Part shown: piece by piece, positions 7,215 to 17,115 of the stretch
Numbering within the stretch: position 1 is the stretch's first letter
Layout of the letters: every line of letters starts with the position of its first letter
Source: Brumimicrobium sp041655765
GTDB lineage: Bacteria > Bacteroidota > Bacteroidia > Flavobacteriales_D > Crocinitomicaceae
Assembly: GCA_041655765.1 (NCBI GenBank)
Contig: JBBAEU010000005.1
Span: 1-64,000, forward strand
Direction: 5' to 3'
Length of the DNA stretch: 64,000 bases
The notes under the pieces: generated by a model
Databases searched by the model: none
What the model was told of the DNA's origin: nothing
What the model saw: the letters and a program-made list of their open reading frames with translations, nothing else
Position numbers and translations under genes: made by a program

Positions 7215-10184
7215 CTAATCCTCCTTCTTATCTTTCTCTTCCTTCTTATCCAAAACAAAATCTTTGACAAAAAAGCCACCCATTAGGATAAATAAAATTA
7301 GAGAACCTGCTCGTCCCATGTTGTTTGCGAGTTTGAATTTTGGTTCTTCAAATTTCATCGTTAACTCGTAGTCACCTGCGGGTAGCTCAACACCTCTTAA
7401 AAGATAATCCACTCTATGAATTTCTAGTTTTTCATCATTTGCATATACATTCCAGCCGTCTGGATAATATATTTCAGAAAATACGGCAAACTGATTATCT
7501 GACACATCTACTTGATAAGTCATCTTATTAGGTAAGTAGGAAGTCATACTGACATTTCCTTCTCCTGAAAATTGTAAGCTAGATATAGATTGTGCTTCTT
7601 CTTCACCAATAATTGCTTCGTTCCTAGGGTCAAATTTATGGATAACCTTGGCAGATAAAAGCTCTTGAAAACTATCCAATGAATCTTTACTTAACTCTGA
7701 AGTTGGCAACCAATTTCTATTTCCATTGATGTCCTCAACATAGGAAGCGTTTATAGCATTTCTTTTGACTTGAGTGAAATCGATTATTAAAGAATCTTCC
7801 TTAAAAAGTACGATTCTTTCATTGCCTGAAACAACGTCTTTATCTTTCAATTCATCGTTTACAATTAGGTTATTTCCACCTTTTGCCTCTATTTCAAATA
7901 GGGTTCCTAATGACAAAAGCTCTTTGTTTGGACTCTCTTGAACATTTAATTCTTTCACTAACCAAACATTTCCTAAAGCGCCATAGTTTCTTACCGCTTC
8001 ATCGTTTTGAAGAAAATATTTTACGTTTAACATATTAATTACCTCCATATTATTGTAATCAATATGGAAATCCTTAACATTTTGAATTCTTCTTAATTTC
8101 GCACCGTGATACCCATTCAGCGCCTTGTGAAAGTAGGAAGCTCTGGAATTGTTAAACCCTAATGCGGGTTCATACACTCGGTAATTCGTATTTGCTCCTA
8201 ATGTTTGCATTTTATTAGACCACAATTCATTGTTACTCACCTTTTTTCGTCGATTTTTCTTATCCACTTCAACAGCATCAATGACATCTTGTAATGAAGG
8301 ATTTTCGGCCAATTCCATTTCTAAAACCTGTTTATCAGCATTCGTAATGGCAAATGGAAAATCTTTTTTATCCTGCTCTACCCAATGATCATAATTTCGA
8401 TTGTTTGATTTTCTATTATTCAAATAGTTCAAATCAACATTAACTAAATCGACGATAATAAATAATGATAATCCTGCAATGATGTATCCTTTTTTAACAT
8501 TTGAGAACAAGAATATCCCTACCAATCCTGCTCCTATTACCAAAAACAGTATGGAACGCCACATACTTGACTGATAAATACTTTTACGCACAGTTGATAA
8601 TGCTGTAAACTGCTGATCAACCATTTCCATTTGTTGTGCGACAACTTGCTGAATATGGTCAGGATTGTTAATGTCAATGTTATTTTGTAATAAAACTTCA
8701 GGGTCTTCTTGTGCCAATTGCGCTTTAACTTGATCAGGGTAAGTTATCAAAAAGTCATTTTCCTGTTTGGATAAATATCCATCTCCCAACCCTGTATAAG
8801 TCAATGTAAGTAGCAAAACAAAAAGTCCTCCTGTTGCAATATATAACGGTTTTAAATTCTTTTTAATTTCATCTTTTTTCTTGAATAACTTATCCAAGAA
8901 TAAAACTGCCAAAATTGGTACAACCAACTCGACGACGGTCAAAATAATGGTAACCGCTCTGAATTTATTGTAGAAAGGAATATAATCAAGAAAAAAGTCT
9001 GTTAATCCCATAAAATTATGTCCCCAAGATAACATCAATGCTAAAACACCACCAACAAACAGCGCCCATTTACGTGGGTCTCGCAAATAAATCATTCCCA
9101 AAAGTGCCAAATAAAAGACAATAATTCCCAAATAAACTGGGCCTGAGGTAAATGGCTGGTCGCCCCAATAAACATTATTATTAGCAACGAGAGATGCTTC
9201 TCTTCTAATTTCAGGGTCTCGCAACAAATCGGAGAACTGACTATTGGATAATGCACTGCTTGCTCCTCCTTTGATATTAGGAGAAATCAAGGTTAATGAC
9301 TCATCGATTCCGTAGCTCCATTGAGTAACATAATCTCTATCCAACCCACTTGTTTGGTTTGTTTCACTTGAAGTTCCGTCAACACGAATGGTAATATCAT
9401 TTCCACCACGAATTGTATGCTTTGCATAGTCATTGGTTAGTGAAAGTCGCCCGTAATTAATCCCTGCGGCGAACAAGTAAACCAAAATCAATCCTGCTGA
9501 AATCTTTAAAAACTTCAATAACTCTTTTGCTTTGATAAATCGAACCAACTCACTTATTCCTAAGAATACCATTAAAATTCCCAAATAATAGGTTATCTGA
9601 ACGTGATTTGAATAAAGTTCTAAACTCATAAATAGCGCCGACAGTAGAAGTCCCCATTTAAAGCTCCTTCGATAGGCGACATAAAACGCTCCGAGTACCA
9701 TTGGTGCAAAACCGATTGCCTGTGCTTTTGTGTTATGTCCTGCTTGCAAAATAATTATAAAATAGGAAGAAAAGGCAAAGGCAAAGGCGCCTAATATCGC
9801 TAATTTTGGGTCAACTTTCATGCACAAGAGCATAATATAAAAGCCAAGTAGATATGTTATAAATCTTCCAGCTGGGGATGCCATCCAAAGATGAAACATT
9901 TGAGCAACACTACTCATCCAGTTGCCAGGAAATTGGGCGGAAATTTGATATGCTGGCATTCCACCAAACATGGAATTTGTCCATAACGCTTCTTCACCAT
10001 GGGTATTTCTGTGGTACTGAATTTCATTAGACATTCCTCTATATTGCTCTGCGTCATGCTGCTTTAGACCATATCCCGAAAACTGTGGCTGAAAATACAA
10101 CAGGGTTGCTATAAAAAACATAGCAAATGCTAAAATATGAATCCAATTATTTTTAAGTATTTGTTTAAAGTTTAGCTTACTCAT
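7215..10184 (-). CDS. YfhO-family multi-spanning membrane protein
   Basis: This 989-residue protein has many hydrophobic helices in its first 600 residues, then a soluble, mostly beta C-terminal part and a final transmembrane helix near residue 970. The layout and motifs (an acidic loop after TM1 with QHDAEQYRG, then an FGGMPAYQ-type loop) match the YfhO family, which is related to GT-C glycosyltransferases. B. subtilis YfhO acts in lipoteichoic-acid glycosylation. In Bacteroidota the function is unproven, but a lipid-linked sugar donor and envelope glycan target are plausible. I prefer ATG 10184 (MSKLNFKQ) over the in-frame TTG at 10193. A near-consensus -7 box (TATTTTTA) lies about 26 nt upstream. 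Confidence 0.88.
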   Translation of the reverse strand: MSKLNFKQILKNNWIHILAFAMFFIATLLYFQPQFSGYGLKQHDAEQYRGMSNEIQYHRNTHGEEALWTNSMFGGMPAYQISAQFPGNWMSSVAQMFHLWMASPAGRFITYLLGFYIMLLCMKVDPKLAILGAFAFAFSSYFIIILQAGHNTKAQAIGFAPMVLGAFYVAYRRSFKWGLLLSALFMSLELYSNHVQITYYLGILMVFLGISELVRFIKAKELLKFLKISAGLILVYLFAAGINYGRLSLTNDYAKHTIRGGNDITIRVDGTSSETNQTSGLDRDYVTQWSYGIDESLTLISPNIKGGASSALSNSQFSDLLRDPEIRREASLVANNNVYWGDQPFTSGPVYLGIIVFYLALLGMIYLRDPRKWALFVGGVLALMLSWGHNFMGLTDFFLDYIPFYNKFRAVTIILTVVELVVPILAVLFLDKLFKKKDEIKKNLKPLYIATGGLFVLLLTLTYTGLGDGYLSKQENDFLITYPDQVKAQLAQEDPEVLLQNNIDINNPDHIQQVVAQQMEMVDQQFTALSTVRKSIYQSSMWRSILFLVIGAGLVGIFLFSNVKKGYIIAGLSLFIIVDLVNVDLNYLNNRKSNNRNYDHWVEQDKKDFPFAITNADKQVLEMELAENPSLQDVIDAVEVDKKNRRKKVSNNELWSNKMQTLGANTNYRVYEPALGFNNSRASYFHKALNGYHGAKLRRIQNVKDFHIDYNNMEVINMLNVKYFLQNDEAVRNYGALGNVWLVKELNVQESPNKELLSLGTLFEIEAKGGNNLIVNDELKDKDVVSGNERIVLFKEDSLIIDFTQVKRNAINASYVEDINGNRNWLPTSELSKDSLDSFQELLSAKVIHKFDPRNEAIIGEEEAQSISSLQFSGEGNVSMTSYLPNKMTYQVDVSDNQFAVFSEIYYPDGWNVYANDEKLEIHRVDYLLRGVELPAGDYELTMKFEEPKFKLANNMGRAGSLILFILMGGFFVKDFVLDKKEEKDKKED

Positions 10185-10414
10185 GAGAATCAAGTTTCTG
10201 TTTTAAGAATGTAAAAATAAGATTTTTCCTAGTATAAAGGTTAGGGAGTTCAAGAAAAATCAATTGTGGTAAGTAAATTTATGCGTCAAGAAACGAAGGT
10301 CAACACAAGTTTTGAATAAGCCTAAATTATCCTTTCTATCGATATCTTAGCATTTTTTATACATATATAAAGTGAATTAACGGTATTAACTAATAAAAAA
10401 AACTTATAATTACT

Positions 10415-10422
10415 TATATTTG
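10415..10422 (+). promoter_or_regulatory. Predicted -7 element for the T9SS cargo/PorP pair
   Basis: TATATTTG matches the Bacteroidota -7 octamer exactly. Transcription would begin near 10427. That excludes the in-frame TTG at 10420 as a start and supports ATG 10444. Confidence 0.5.
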
Positions 10423-10443
10423 ACCAATAAACAGCAGAAATAT

Positions 10444-11265
10444 ATGGCTAAACATATCTTTTTCATTCTTATTTTAACTGGTTTTAATCATATTTTTAGC
10501 CAAACTCCACCTGTTGCTATTTTTACCATAGATAACAGCACTATTTGTCTTAATGATTGCATTAATTTAACAGACCATTCTCTTGGTAATCCTACAAGTT
10601 GGTACTGGGAATTCGAAAATGCTACGCCTGCTATTTCAACAGAGCAAAATCCTAAGAATATTTGTTTTCATCAAGCTGGAAACCAAGCAATATCTTTAAC
10701 AGTCATCAATGAATTTGGTGATGATATCATATTTAGTAATATTCAAGTTTTACCTGCTCCAAATATCGTTGCAATTGGAGATACAACTATAGACATGGGT
10801 GGTACAGCCGATATACAAGTTACAGATATTGATGGTACTGATTTTTATTGGTATCCAAGTGATGGTGTATTTTGTATTGATTGTTTAGAAACAACAGCTT
10901 CTCCAGGAGTAACAACAACTTATTATGCTTCTGTTGTTGGAGATAATGGCTGTGTGGGAAGAGATACTGTTACAATTACAGTTAACCTTGTTGATGGTGT
11001 TGATGTGCCAGACGCTTTCTCTCCCAATGGTGATGGATATAATGACCGATTAAGACCTTTAGGAAATGGAATTGTTGAGATAGATTTTAAAATCTACAAC
11101 CGATATGGACAATTGGTATATGAAACAGATGATATTTCTGATAGTTGGGACGGAACTTATAACGGAGAGTCCTTAAATCAAGGTGTATTTTTCTGGACAC
11201 TGAAATATAAACTACTCGATGAGAGCAATCACAGCAAATCGGGAAGTGTTACATTGATAAAATAG
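10444..11265 (+). CDS. Secreted PKD-domain protein with T9SS type B sorting domain
   Basis: The protein is 273 residues from ATG 10444, with signal peptide MAKHIFFILILTGFNHIFSQ. A PKD-like beta-sandwich follows at about residues 25-110 (WYWEFENATP, then a repeat around NICFHQAG), and a second Ig-like stretch reaches about 180. The last 86 residues, from DAFSPNGDGYNDRL through NRYGQLVY and SWDGTYNG, are the gliding-motility/CHU_C type B C-terminal signal that directs export by the type IX system. It is short for a T9SS cargo, with room for only one or two domains before the signal. The PorP/SprF gene 16 nt downstream is the expected partner. Confidence 0.9.
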   Translation: MAKHIFFILILTGFNHIFSQTPPVAIFTIDNSTICLNDCINLTDHSLGNPTSWYWEFENATPAISTEQNPKNICFHQAGNQAISLTVINEFGDDIIFSNIQVLPAPNIVAIGDTTIDMGGTADIQVTDIDGTDFYWYPSDGVFCIDCLETTASPGVTTTYYASVVGDNGCVGRDTVTITVNLVDGVDVPDAFSPNGDGYNDRLRPLGNGIVEIDFKIYNRYGQLVYETDDISDSWDGTYNGESLNQGVFFWTLKYKLLDESNHSKSGSVTLIK

Positions 11266-11281
11266 AAAAGTAATAGCTATA

Positions 11282-12286
11282 ATGAAGTTTTTTACCTCAT
11301 CGATATTAATTGCGCTCTGCACATTTTCTTTTTCTCAACAAGGGAGTAATTTCAGTATGTGGTTTTTAAACAATTCCCTCCATAATCCTGCGCAAGTCGG
11401 TGTTATAGAAACTGACATGAGGGCTTTTGGGAATTTTAAATATCAATATTTTACGGTATCAGATATGCCTAATCGTGGAATCTCAGCTTCCGTTGAAGGA
11501 AGAATTCCCTTTGTAAAGAATCAGGGACATCATCTGGGTGTTGGAGTTAATTTCTTTAATGACCTCACCAGCAATTCTAAATATACAGTTAATGAAATTA
11601 GTCTCCCCGTATCAATGCAAATAGCAATCAATGATGAGAGTTCGCTATCGGTTGGTGTCGCTCCGAGTCTTTACAACCGAAACTTAAGGTCAAAATCTTA
11701 CACTTGGGAACACCAATGGACAGGTATTAAATTTGACGAAACCATACCTGGAGAAAATCTTGGCAGAAGTCGAAATGAAAATACTTTCGATATTTCACTT
11801 GGATTGCTATACAGATATCAATCTTCAATTACCAATCATTTTTCTTTCGGTTTTTCAACACAAAATGTCATCGAACAAGACATTGGTTTTACAATAGAAG
11901 ATAAACTTGAACGTAGATTTATAGGGCAATTTGGACTTTCACACCGGCTAAAAAATAGAGACTGGGGGCTTTCTCCAAATGTATATACCATGCTTCAAGG
12001 TGAAAACATGAATATAATTTTTGGAACGAATGTTGATTTTTACATCATTGACGGTTCGACAAAGACAACTTTTATTTCACCAAATTCTTTCTCTTTTGGA
12101 ATCTATCACAGGTTGTTTGAGGGAGTTATTGTCAATGCCATATTGAAATTTAGAGGCGCCACGATTGCCGTTGCTTATGACTCTAACATCAATGGTATGA
12201 TTTCACATTCTAAATCTGTTGGCGGCTTTGAAATTGCTGTTGCTTATGACTTTCTCTTAAATAAAAGAAGAAAATTTATTTACTAA
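11282..12286 (+). CDS. PorP/SprF-family type IX secretion membrane protein
   Basis: A 334-residue outer-membrane protein with signal peptide MKFFTSSILIALCTFSFSQ. The N-terminal signature SMWFLNNSLHNPAQVG is characteristic of PorP/SprF, followed by alternating beta strands of a small barrel. PorP/SprF-like proteins help secretion or surface anchoring of particular type B cargo, as SprF does for SprB in Flavobacterium johnsoniae. The gene begins 16 nt after the CHU_C cargo gene, which makes a dedicated cargo/partner pair. Confidence 0.92.
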   Translation: MKFFTSSILIALCTFSFSQQGSNFSMWFLNNSLHNPAQVGVIETDMRAFGNFKYQYFTVSDMPNRGISASVEGRIPFVKNQGHHLGVGVNFFNDLTSNSKYTVNEISLPVSMQIAINDESSLSVGVAPSLYNRNLRSKSYTWEHQWTGIKFDETIPGENLGRSRNENTFDISLGLLYRYQSSITNHFSFGFSTQNVIEQDIGFTIEDKLERRFIGQFGLSHRLKNRDWGLSPNVYTMLQGENMNIIFGTNVDFYIIDGSTKTTFISPNSFSFGIYHRLFEGVIVNAILKFRGATIAVAYDSNINGMISHSKSVGGFEIAVAYDFLLNKRRKFIY

Positions 12287-12289
12287 TTC

Positions 12290-12895
12290 ATGAATTTTCT
12301 AGGGCACTTATACTTTTCTAATGACGACCTTGATTTAATGGTGGCAAATCTGTATGGCGATTTTGTTAAAGGAAAAGACTATTCATATCTGCCGAAGATT
12401 GTTCAAACAGGTGTAACTTTACACAGAAACATTGATGATTTTATTGACAACCATTTAGAAGTAAAAGAGTTAAGACTGAAGTTATACCCAGAATTACCAA
12501 AAATTGCAGGAATAGCGATTGACTTATATTTTGATCATCTTTTGGCTAAAAATTGGAATCAATTTCATCAAACACCATTGGATGAATTTGCTGATGCATT
12601 TACGGAGTATGTAAAAAATCCAAATAATTTATACTTTCCTAAGCAGGATTTTACATACTCTAACGAGTATCTCCATCTCCTTAAAATGATGGGGAAATAT
12701 GGCTGGTTAAAAAGATATCGTGAAATGGAAGGATTAGCAATGGCATCTGAAGGATTAGCAAAGAGAATTGCTGTAGAGAACAATTTAGAAGATGCACCCC
12801 TTGTTTTTATTAAGCATGAAAAGGAAATTGAAGTTGTTTTTAAAAATTATATGAAAGATGCAAAAATTAGGTTTCAAGAGTTTCTGAATCAGTAA
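12290..12895 (+). CDS. acpH: Acyl carrier protein phosphodiesterase (AcpH/DUF479 family)
   Basis: At 201 residues this matches the family length. The N-terminal MNFLGHLYFSN, the region GDFVKGKD, and the helical segment GVTLHRNIDDFIDNH provide the His/Asp residues of the HD-like metal centre. The enzyme hydrolyses the phosphopantetheine prosthetic group from holo-ACP. The ATG lies 3 nt after the PorP stop, so it may be transcribed with the T9SS pair although the roles look unrelated. Its 3' end overlaps the convergent O-antigen-ligase-like gene by 29 bp. Confidence 0.9.
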   Translation: MNFLGHLYFSNDDLDLMVANLYGDFVKGKDYSYLPKIVQTGVTLHRNIDDFIDNHLEVKELRLKLYPELPKIAGIAIDLYFDHLLAKNWNQFHQTPLDEFADAFTEYVKNPNNLYFPKQDFTYSNEYLHLLKMMGKYGWLKRYREMEGLAMASEGLAKRIAVENNLEDAPLVFIKHEKEIEVVFKNYMKDAKIRFQEFLNQ

Positions 12896-14144
12896 AAACA
12901 CTTTTCAATTCCATAGAATAAAACAAGCATAACATAAAAGCAAAGGGAATAATTCCTGCTTGAACTTCTAAAAATGATTCAGTTAAGAAAGATAAAAACA
13001 GTATAAAAATTACGCCACGTATCCACGATGTAATCCCCTCCTTTCCTTTGGTTTTCAAACAACTCGTAATAAAAACCATGAGCAAAGATAAAGGTCCAAA
13101 AAGTCCCAAAGCAATGTGTGAGTTAAAGAATTGATTATGACTATTTAACTCTTGTTGAGCCGCCTGAACAAACCCATTATCTTCGTTGCGCTTATTCAAT
13201 TTATCTTTGATATCGCCTGTTCCTACGCCAAACCAGAAATTTTCTTTTATCAACTGAGCAGAAGAATACCAAGTGAATAATCTTAAAGTCGTACTTTCTT
13301 CACTTTCCTTATCCAAGTCCTCAAAAGAAATTGAAACAGCATCTAAAGTTTCAGATAATCGATCTGACAAACGAGAGTTTGAAACAGAGAAAACCATGAC
13401 AATCCCGCTAACAATTACCAAAGTCAAAACGAGGATAGAGTTTTTCTTACTCATTTTTCTTAAAATTTGAAAAACGCCCCAAACAATCAATATAAAAAGG
13501 ATGATTAAACCCATTCTTGACTCTGAAATAACAATAAGTACAGCAAAAAGCATTGCTATAAGCACAAGTTCTGTAAGTTTTCTCAAACTTTTTGTTTGCA
13601 TCATCATTTTCAAAACGAAAAATAAAGCAATCGTTAAATATGTTGCCCAATACCCTCTGTGCATCAAATGAGAAAGTCGAACTCCCAGAAATTCGTCAAA
13701 ACGTGCAGTAGTTTGATAGGCTGCAAACGAAAAGTAAAGATTATAAATGATAGATAAAATCGCCCCAAAAACAAAAAACTTTATCCATAGTTTCCAGTAA
13801 ATTTCAGGCTTGTAAAACAAAAAAAGCAAAGGAAATATGACAAGAGAAGCTTTCATGCCGATGTCCATAGTACCAAATTTCATATTTTCTGAATAGAACA
13901 ATCCCAAAAGATGGAAAAGATAAAAAACAACAAGCCAAATTCCAGGGTTCTTAAAGTTTAGATTGACTTTAAAGTTTTGGATTGACACATTTTTCCTGCG
14001 AATTAAAGTTTCTAAAAGGATTAAGGCAATCCCATAACTTAATAGCTTTGGATTCAAAGGAATGAGCAATGCCATTAAGTATAATCCAACAGGATTTTGA
14101 AGAATAAAATATTGAACCCGATTTAATTTTTCTTGTGCTTTCAT
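12867..14144 (-). CDS. O-antigen ligase/polymerase-like membrane protein
   Basis: A 425-residue protein with roughly ten to twelve transmembrane helices and one large periplasmic loop at about residues 270-340. The loop contains the WFGVGTGDIKDKL segment and the SHNQFFNSHIALG motif with the conserved His. This is the Wzy_C/WaaL-type architecture (O-antigen ligase family); whether it polymerises or ligates glycans cannot be decided from sequence. Its ATG overlaps the stop codon of the TonB-like gene (TAATG), so translation is coupled. The 3' end runs 29 bp into the convergent acpH gene. Confidence 0.85.
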   Translation of the reverse strand: MKAQEKLNRVQYFILQNPVGLYLMALLIPLNPKLLSYGIALILLETLIRRKNVSIQNFKVNLNFKNPGIWLVVFYLFHLLGLFYSENMKFGTMDIGMKASLVIFPLLFLFYKPEIYWKLWIKFFVFGAILSIIYNLYFSFAAYQTTARFDEFLGVRLSHLMHRGYWATYLTIALFFVLKMMMQTKSLRKLTELVLIAMLFAVLIVISESRMGLIILFILIVWGVFQILRKMSKKNSILVLTLVIVSGIVMVFSVSNSRLSDRLSETLDAVSISFEDLDKESEESTTLRLFTWYSSAQLIKENFWFGVGTGDIKDKLNKRNEDNGFVQAAQQELNSHNQFFNSHIALGLFGPLSLLMVFITSCLKTKGKEGITSWIRGVIFILFLSFLTESFLEVQAGIIPFAFMLCLFYSMELKSVFTDSETLET

Positions 14145-14935
14145 TATCTATAAATAAAACGATAAGTAATAGTGCCTTCTTGTCTTTTTGGTGCATTTGC
14201 GTCGTAGTTAAAGCGCGACATAAGTGCGTATTTTTGTGCTTGTTCTCGCATACAAGTCGTTGCATTTCGACTTGCTTCTTCAATAATAGTAGCACTAATA
14301 ACGTCGCCACCTTCGTCAACTATAATCTTCACTTTAACAGTTCCATTAACTTCTCCACAAGTATAGCCAGGATTTCGAATATGCCAATCATTGTGATTTA
14401 GTGGATGACGTTTCGACAAAGAAAATGAAACCATTGTTTCTCCACTTACAGCTTTCTCGGTGTTTTTATTTGTTTGCTTTGTCTCTTCTTTTTTGTTATT
14501 AAGTTCTTCTTCTACATCCGTGCTTTCAGCCGAGTAATTAGCAAACTTCTCTTCTCTTTTTCTATCAAATTCTTCTCGAATTGACCGTTCATAGTCATCT
14601 TCAATTTGTCTTGCATCACCTTTTGAATAGGAAGAAGAGAAGAGTTTATCCCTTTCAGAACTTTTTTCTCTTGAATCATTTTCATCTTTTACATTTGATG
14701 AAAGACTTTCGAATTTATCGTAAAGATTAAACTCTTCAGGTGTTTCAATTTGATCGGGAGAAATTTCGATATCATCAGGTGCCTCATCATTTTCAGTAAT
14801 AAAATCCCAAGGTTGATAAAATGTTGGTTCCTTATAAGTTGCAATTTGAAAATATAGAAACATTGCTACATGTATTAATAATGTCGCAAAAATGCCATAT
14901 TTATGACGTTCTATAAAATCAATAAACTTATTCAT
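14144..14935 (-). CDS. TonB-like energy-transducer protein
   Basis: A 263-residue protein with one N-terminal transmembrane helix (residues about 13-31), a highly charged Glu/Lys/Asp-rich linker (about 45-165), and a C-terminal domain of about 90 residues. That domain has the pattern CGEVNGTVKVKIIVDEGGDV followed by YALMSRFNYD, like the TonB C-terminal or TonB-type beta-alpha-beta domain. Partners ExbB/ExbD are not nearby. It sits between a WG-repeat lipoprotein and an O-antigen-ligase-like gene with overlaps of 8 and 1 bp, so it may serve a glycan or envelope process rather than classical uptake. That last point is inference from context. Confidence 0.75.
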   Translation of the reverse strand: MNKFIDFIERHKYGIFATLLIHVAMFLYFQIATYKEPTFYQPWDFITENDEAPDDIEISPDQIETPEEFNLYDKFESLSSNVKDENDSREKSSERDKLFSSSYSKGDARQIEDDYERSIREEFDRKREEKFANYSAESTDVEEELNNKKEETKQTNKNTEKAVSGETMVSFSLSKRHPLNHNDWHIRNPGYTCGEVNGTVKVKIIVDEGGDVISATIIEEASRNATTCMREQAQKYALMSRFNYDANAPKRQEGTITYRFIYR

Positions 14936-17051
14936 CTTCTTCTTTTAACGTTATCAAACGCTCATTTGATACATCAAAATAGGAAATATTTCCAGATTCC
15001 ACTAAACGAAATAAATTATCTTCTACTTTTTCTATTCGTTGATAATGACAATCAACAATGGTGTCAGCGTTTCGATATAAACCAAACAACTCATCTTTTT
15101 TCACTAAAAACAAGTCTTTATCAACCCTAGAAATTGATTCAAATTGTATTGGAAGAATCAATTCTCCCTCAATATTTATCAAGCCTAATAAAGATTCTTT
15201 TTCAACGATGGCAATTCCCTCAATAAATTCAAAAGCATAATCATAATTATAAGGGATTTTCAATCTTACGTCTTTATCGACATATCCCCATTTATTCCCT
15301 TTGGTTACTGGAATTAACTCTCCGAACTTTCCAATACCTGTAAAAATTGAAGGAATAATTCTTTTTCCGAGGCTATCAATCATTCCGTACTTTCCTCCTC
15401 TCCTAACCAAGCTATGACCATTTTGAAATTGCGCAAATTGATAATAGTTCGGATATTCTTCATAATCAATGGCTATCACAACTTCACCTTTTTTATTGAT
15501 AAACCCATAATATCCATCCAATTCAATGATGGCTCGATTTTCAGATAACGGTCCGATTTTATCAACTTCACCTTCGAGTACAGACCCCGAAGGAGAAATT
15601 AAATCCATACGATTTCGATGTTCATGAATGAATAACGTATCGGAAAAATGAGAAAGGTCTCCTTCATTTAATAAAATTGAAACGACCTCATCACCTTGTT
15701 TGTTGATAAATTTTATAGCATCATCTGTTATAACCTTAGCAATTCCATTGTGGAAAGAAAAGGCTTCTTGAAAAATGCCCGAAAAAGCCAAAGAACCATC
15801 TAAAGTATGATAACTAAACCCTTCATCGCTTTCTGCAAACATCAATCCGTCAGAATAATCTCCAATATCGTGATAAATGGGTTCCAATACATAGTTTCCA
15901 ATCACGTTTATCATTCCATACAAATCGTCTTTAACTACGATGGCTCTTCCCATTTTAAAATTAAATGCTTCATCAAATTGGAAGTCGATTTTAATATTTC
16001 CCTTTTTATCGACATATCCATATTTTTCATTTTTAATCGCAACTGCCAAACCATTTGCAAATGGTTCAACATAATCAAATTGCGGTTCAATCCTCACATA
16101 TCCAGAATCGTTGAAAAAACCATATTTATTTCCTTGTTTGAAGACGTATAAGTTTTCTCCGACCAACTCCAAGTCTTCTTCAATCAGCTTCGGGAAAGGG
16201 AAATTTGTATATTTTGCCTTAAAGCTTTCAATATTTTCCTTTTTATAATCAGAAATCCACAACCTATATAAATTTGTCCACGCCTCATTTAGAAAGGGGT
16301 TATCTGAAAATCTCCTGATAAACTTATCGTAGCTTTGGATTGAATTTTCCTTTGTTTCTTGTGCGTAAATTTTATAATGAGCATCTCGAAGATTCGGATT
16401 ATCTGGATAACGCTGGATAAAATCGATATAACTTTGCGTGTTTCCCTCTTTTACCGTTTCAGAATATTGCAAATCGTACAGTTTTTCTTGCGCTTCATCA
16501 ATCAAAGCACTTTCAGGGTATTTTTGGATATATCTTACAATTGCACCACTTTTACCTTGCTGTTTTGCCAATTTATAGGCAATAGAGTCACGCTTTTCAA
16601 TTGCACTTGGTACGTGAACTGACCAAGGATATTTATTGATGAACAAATCATAGCTTTCAGGTGTTCCAATCGTTTTCGCTTCTTGCAAACCAATTTCGTC
16701 CAATTCTATTCTGTGAGCAGATGCTTTTTGCAAATTATAATCAAATTTCTCCAACCATTTCTGTTGCTTTTTCTCCTTTACCTCACCATAACTTTCAACC
16801 GACAACAAGCTGTAATGATACGCCGAATCCATGTCGTGAAAAGGATTGTCATTCCTAAAATAAATCAAACTTAAACCATAAGCTGCAGGGGATTGGTTGT
16901 TTTTTAAAGCCTTATAAAACTGTTTTTTTGCTTCAAAATAATTATAAATCTCCAATGCTTCAAATCCTTTGTTGATATGACAAGAAGCTGTTATTAATCC
17001 TACAAATAGAAACAACAAGAAACGCACTTTTATTGTTTGAGGTTTATACAT
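14928..17051 (-). CDS. TPR/WG-repeat lipoprotein
   Basis: A 707-residue protein with lipoprotein signal ending LITASC. The N-terminal 290 residues are helical and TPR-like, with a repeated F(I/R)xRYPDNPxLxDA-type unit of about 35-38 residues. From about residue 295 to the end there are around nine WG-type repeats of the form G(K/R)YGxxxxxG, seen as NKYGFFNDSG, EKYGYVDKKG, GKYGMIDSLG and NKWGYVDKD. WG repeats build beta-propeller-like surfaces of uncertain role. It is the first gene of a three-gene operon with the TonB-like and O-antigen-ligase-like proteins. The ATG follows a -7 octamer by only 4 nt. Confidence 0.85.
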   Translation of the reverse strand: MYKPQTIKVRFLLFLFVGLITASCHINKGFEALEIYNYFEAKKQFYKALKNNQSPAAYGLSLIYFRNDNPFHDMDSAYHYSLLSVESYGEVKEKKQQKWLEKFDYNLQKASAHRIELDEIGLQEAKTIGTPESYDLFINKYPWSVHVPSAIEKRDSIAYKLAKQQGKSGAIVRYIQKYPESALIDEAQEKLYDLQYSETVKEGNTQSYIDFIQRYPDNPNLRDAHYKIYAQETKENSIQSYDKFIRRFSDNPFLNEAWTNLYRLWISDYKKENIESFKAKYTNFPFPKLIEEDLELVGENLYVFKQGNKYGFFNDSGYVRIEPQFDYVEPFANGLAVAIKNEKYGYVDKKGNIKIDFQFDEAFNFKMGRAIVVKDDLYGMINVIGNYVLEPIYHDIGDYSDGLMFAESDEGFSYHTLDGSLAFSGIFQEAFSFHNGIAKVITDDAIKFINKQGDEVVSILLNEGDLSHFSDTLFIHEHRNRMDLISPSGSVLEGEVDKIGPLSENRAIIELDGYYGFINKKGEVVIAIDYEEYPNYYQFAQFQNGHSLVRRGGKYGMIDSLGKRIIPSIFTGIGKFGELIPVTKGNKWGYVDKDVRLKIPYNYDYAFEFIEGIAIVEKESLLGLINIEGELILPIQFESISRVDKDLFLVKKDELFGLYRNADTIVDCHYQRIEKVEDNLFRLVESGNISYFDVSNERLITLKEEDE

Positions 17052-17055
17052 GTTA

Positions 17056-17063
17056 CAAAGATA
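17056..17063 (-). promoter_or_regulatory. Predicted -7 element, leaderless start of the WG-repeat operon
   Basis: The minus strand reads TATCTTTG-TAAC-ATG. The octamer matches TAnnTTTG and ends 4 nt before the start codon, so the transcript should begin at or next to the ATG. Confidence 0.5.
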
Positions 17064-17115
17064 TAAAATAAGTGCTAGAAAACAGGTATGCGTTTATTTT
17101 GAGTACTTATAAAAA

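Noticed and set aside
15807..16858. Several plus-strand ORFs opposite the WG-repeat gene
   Set aside because: They lie antisense to a gene with clear domain structure, and their composition reflects the opposite strand.
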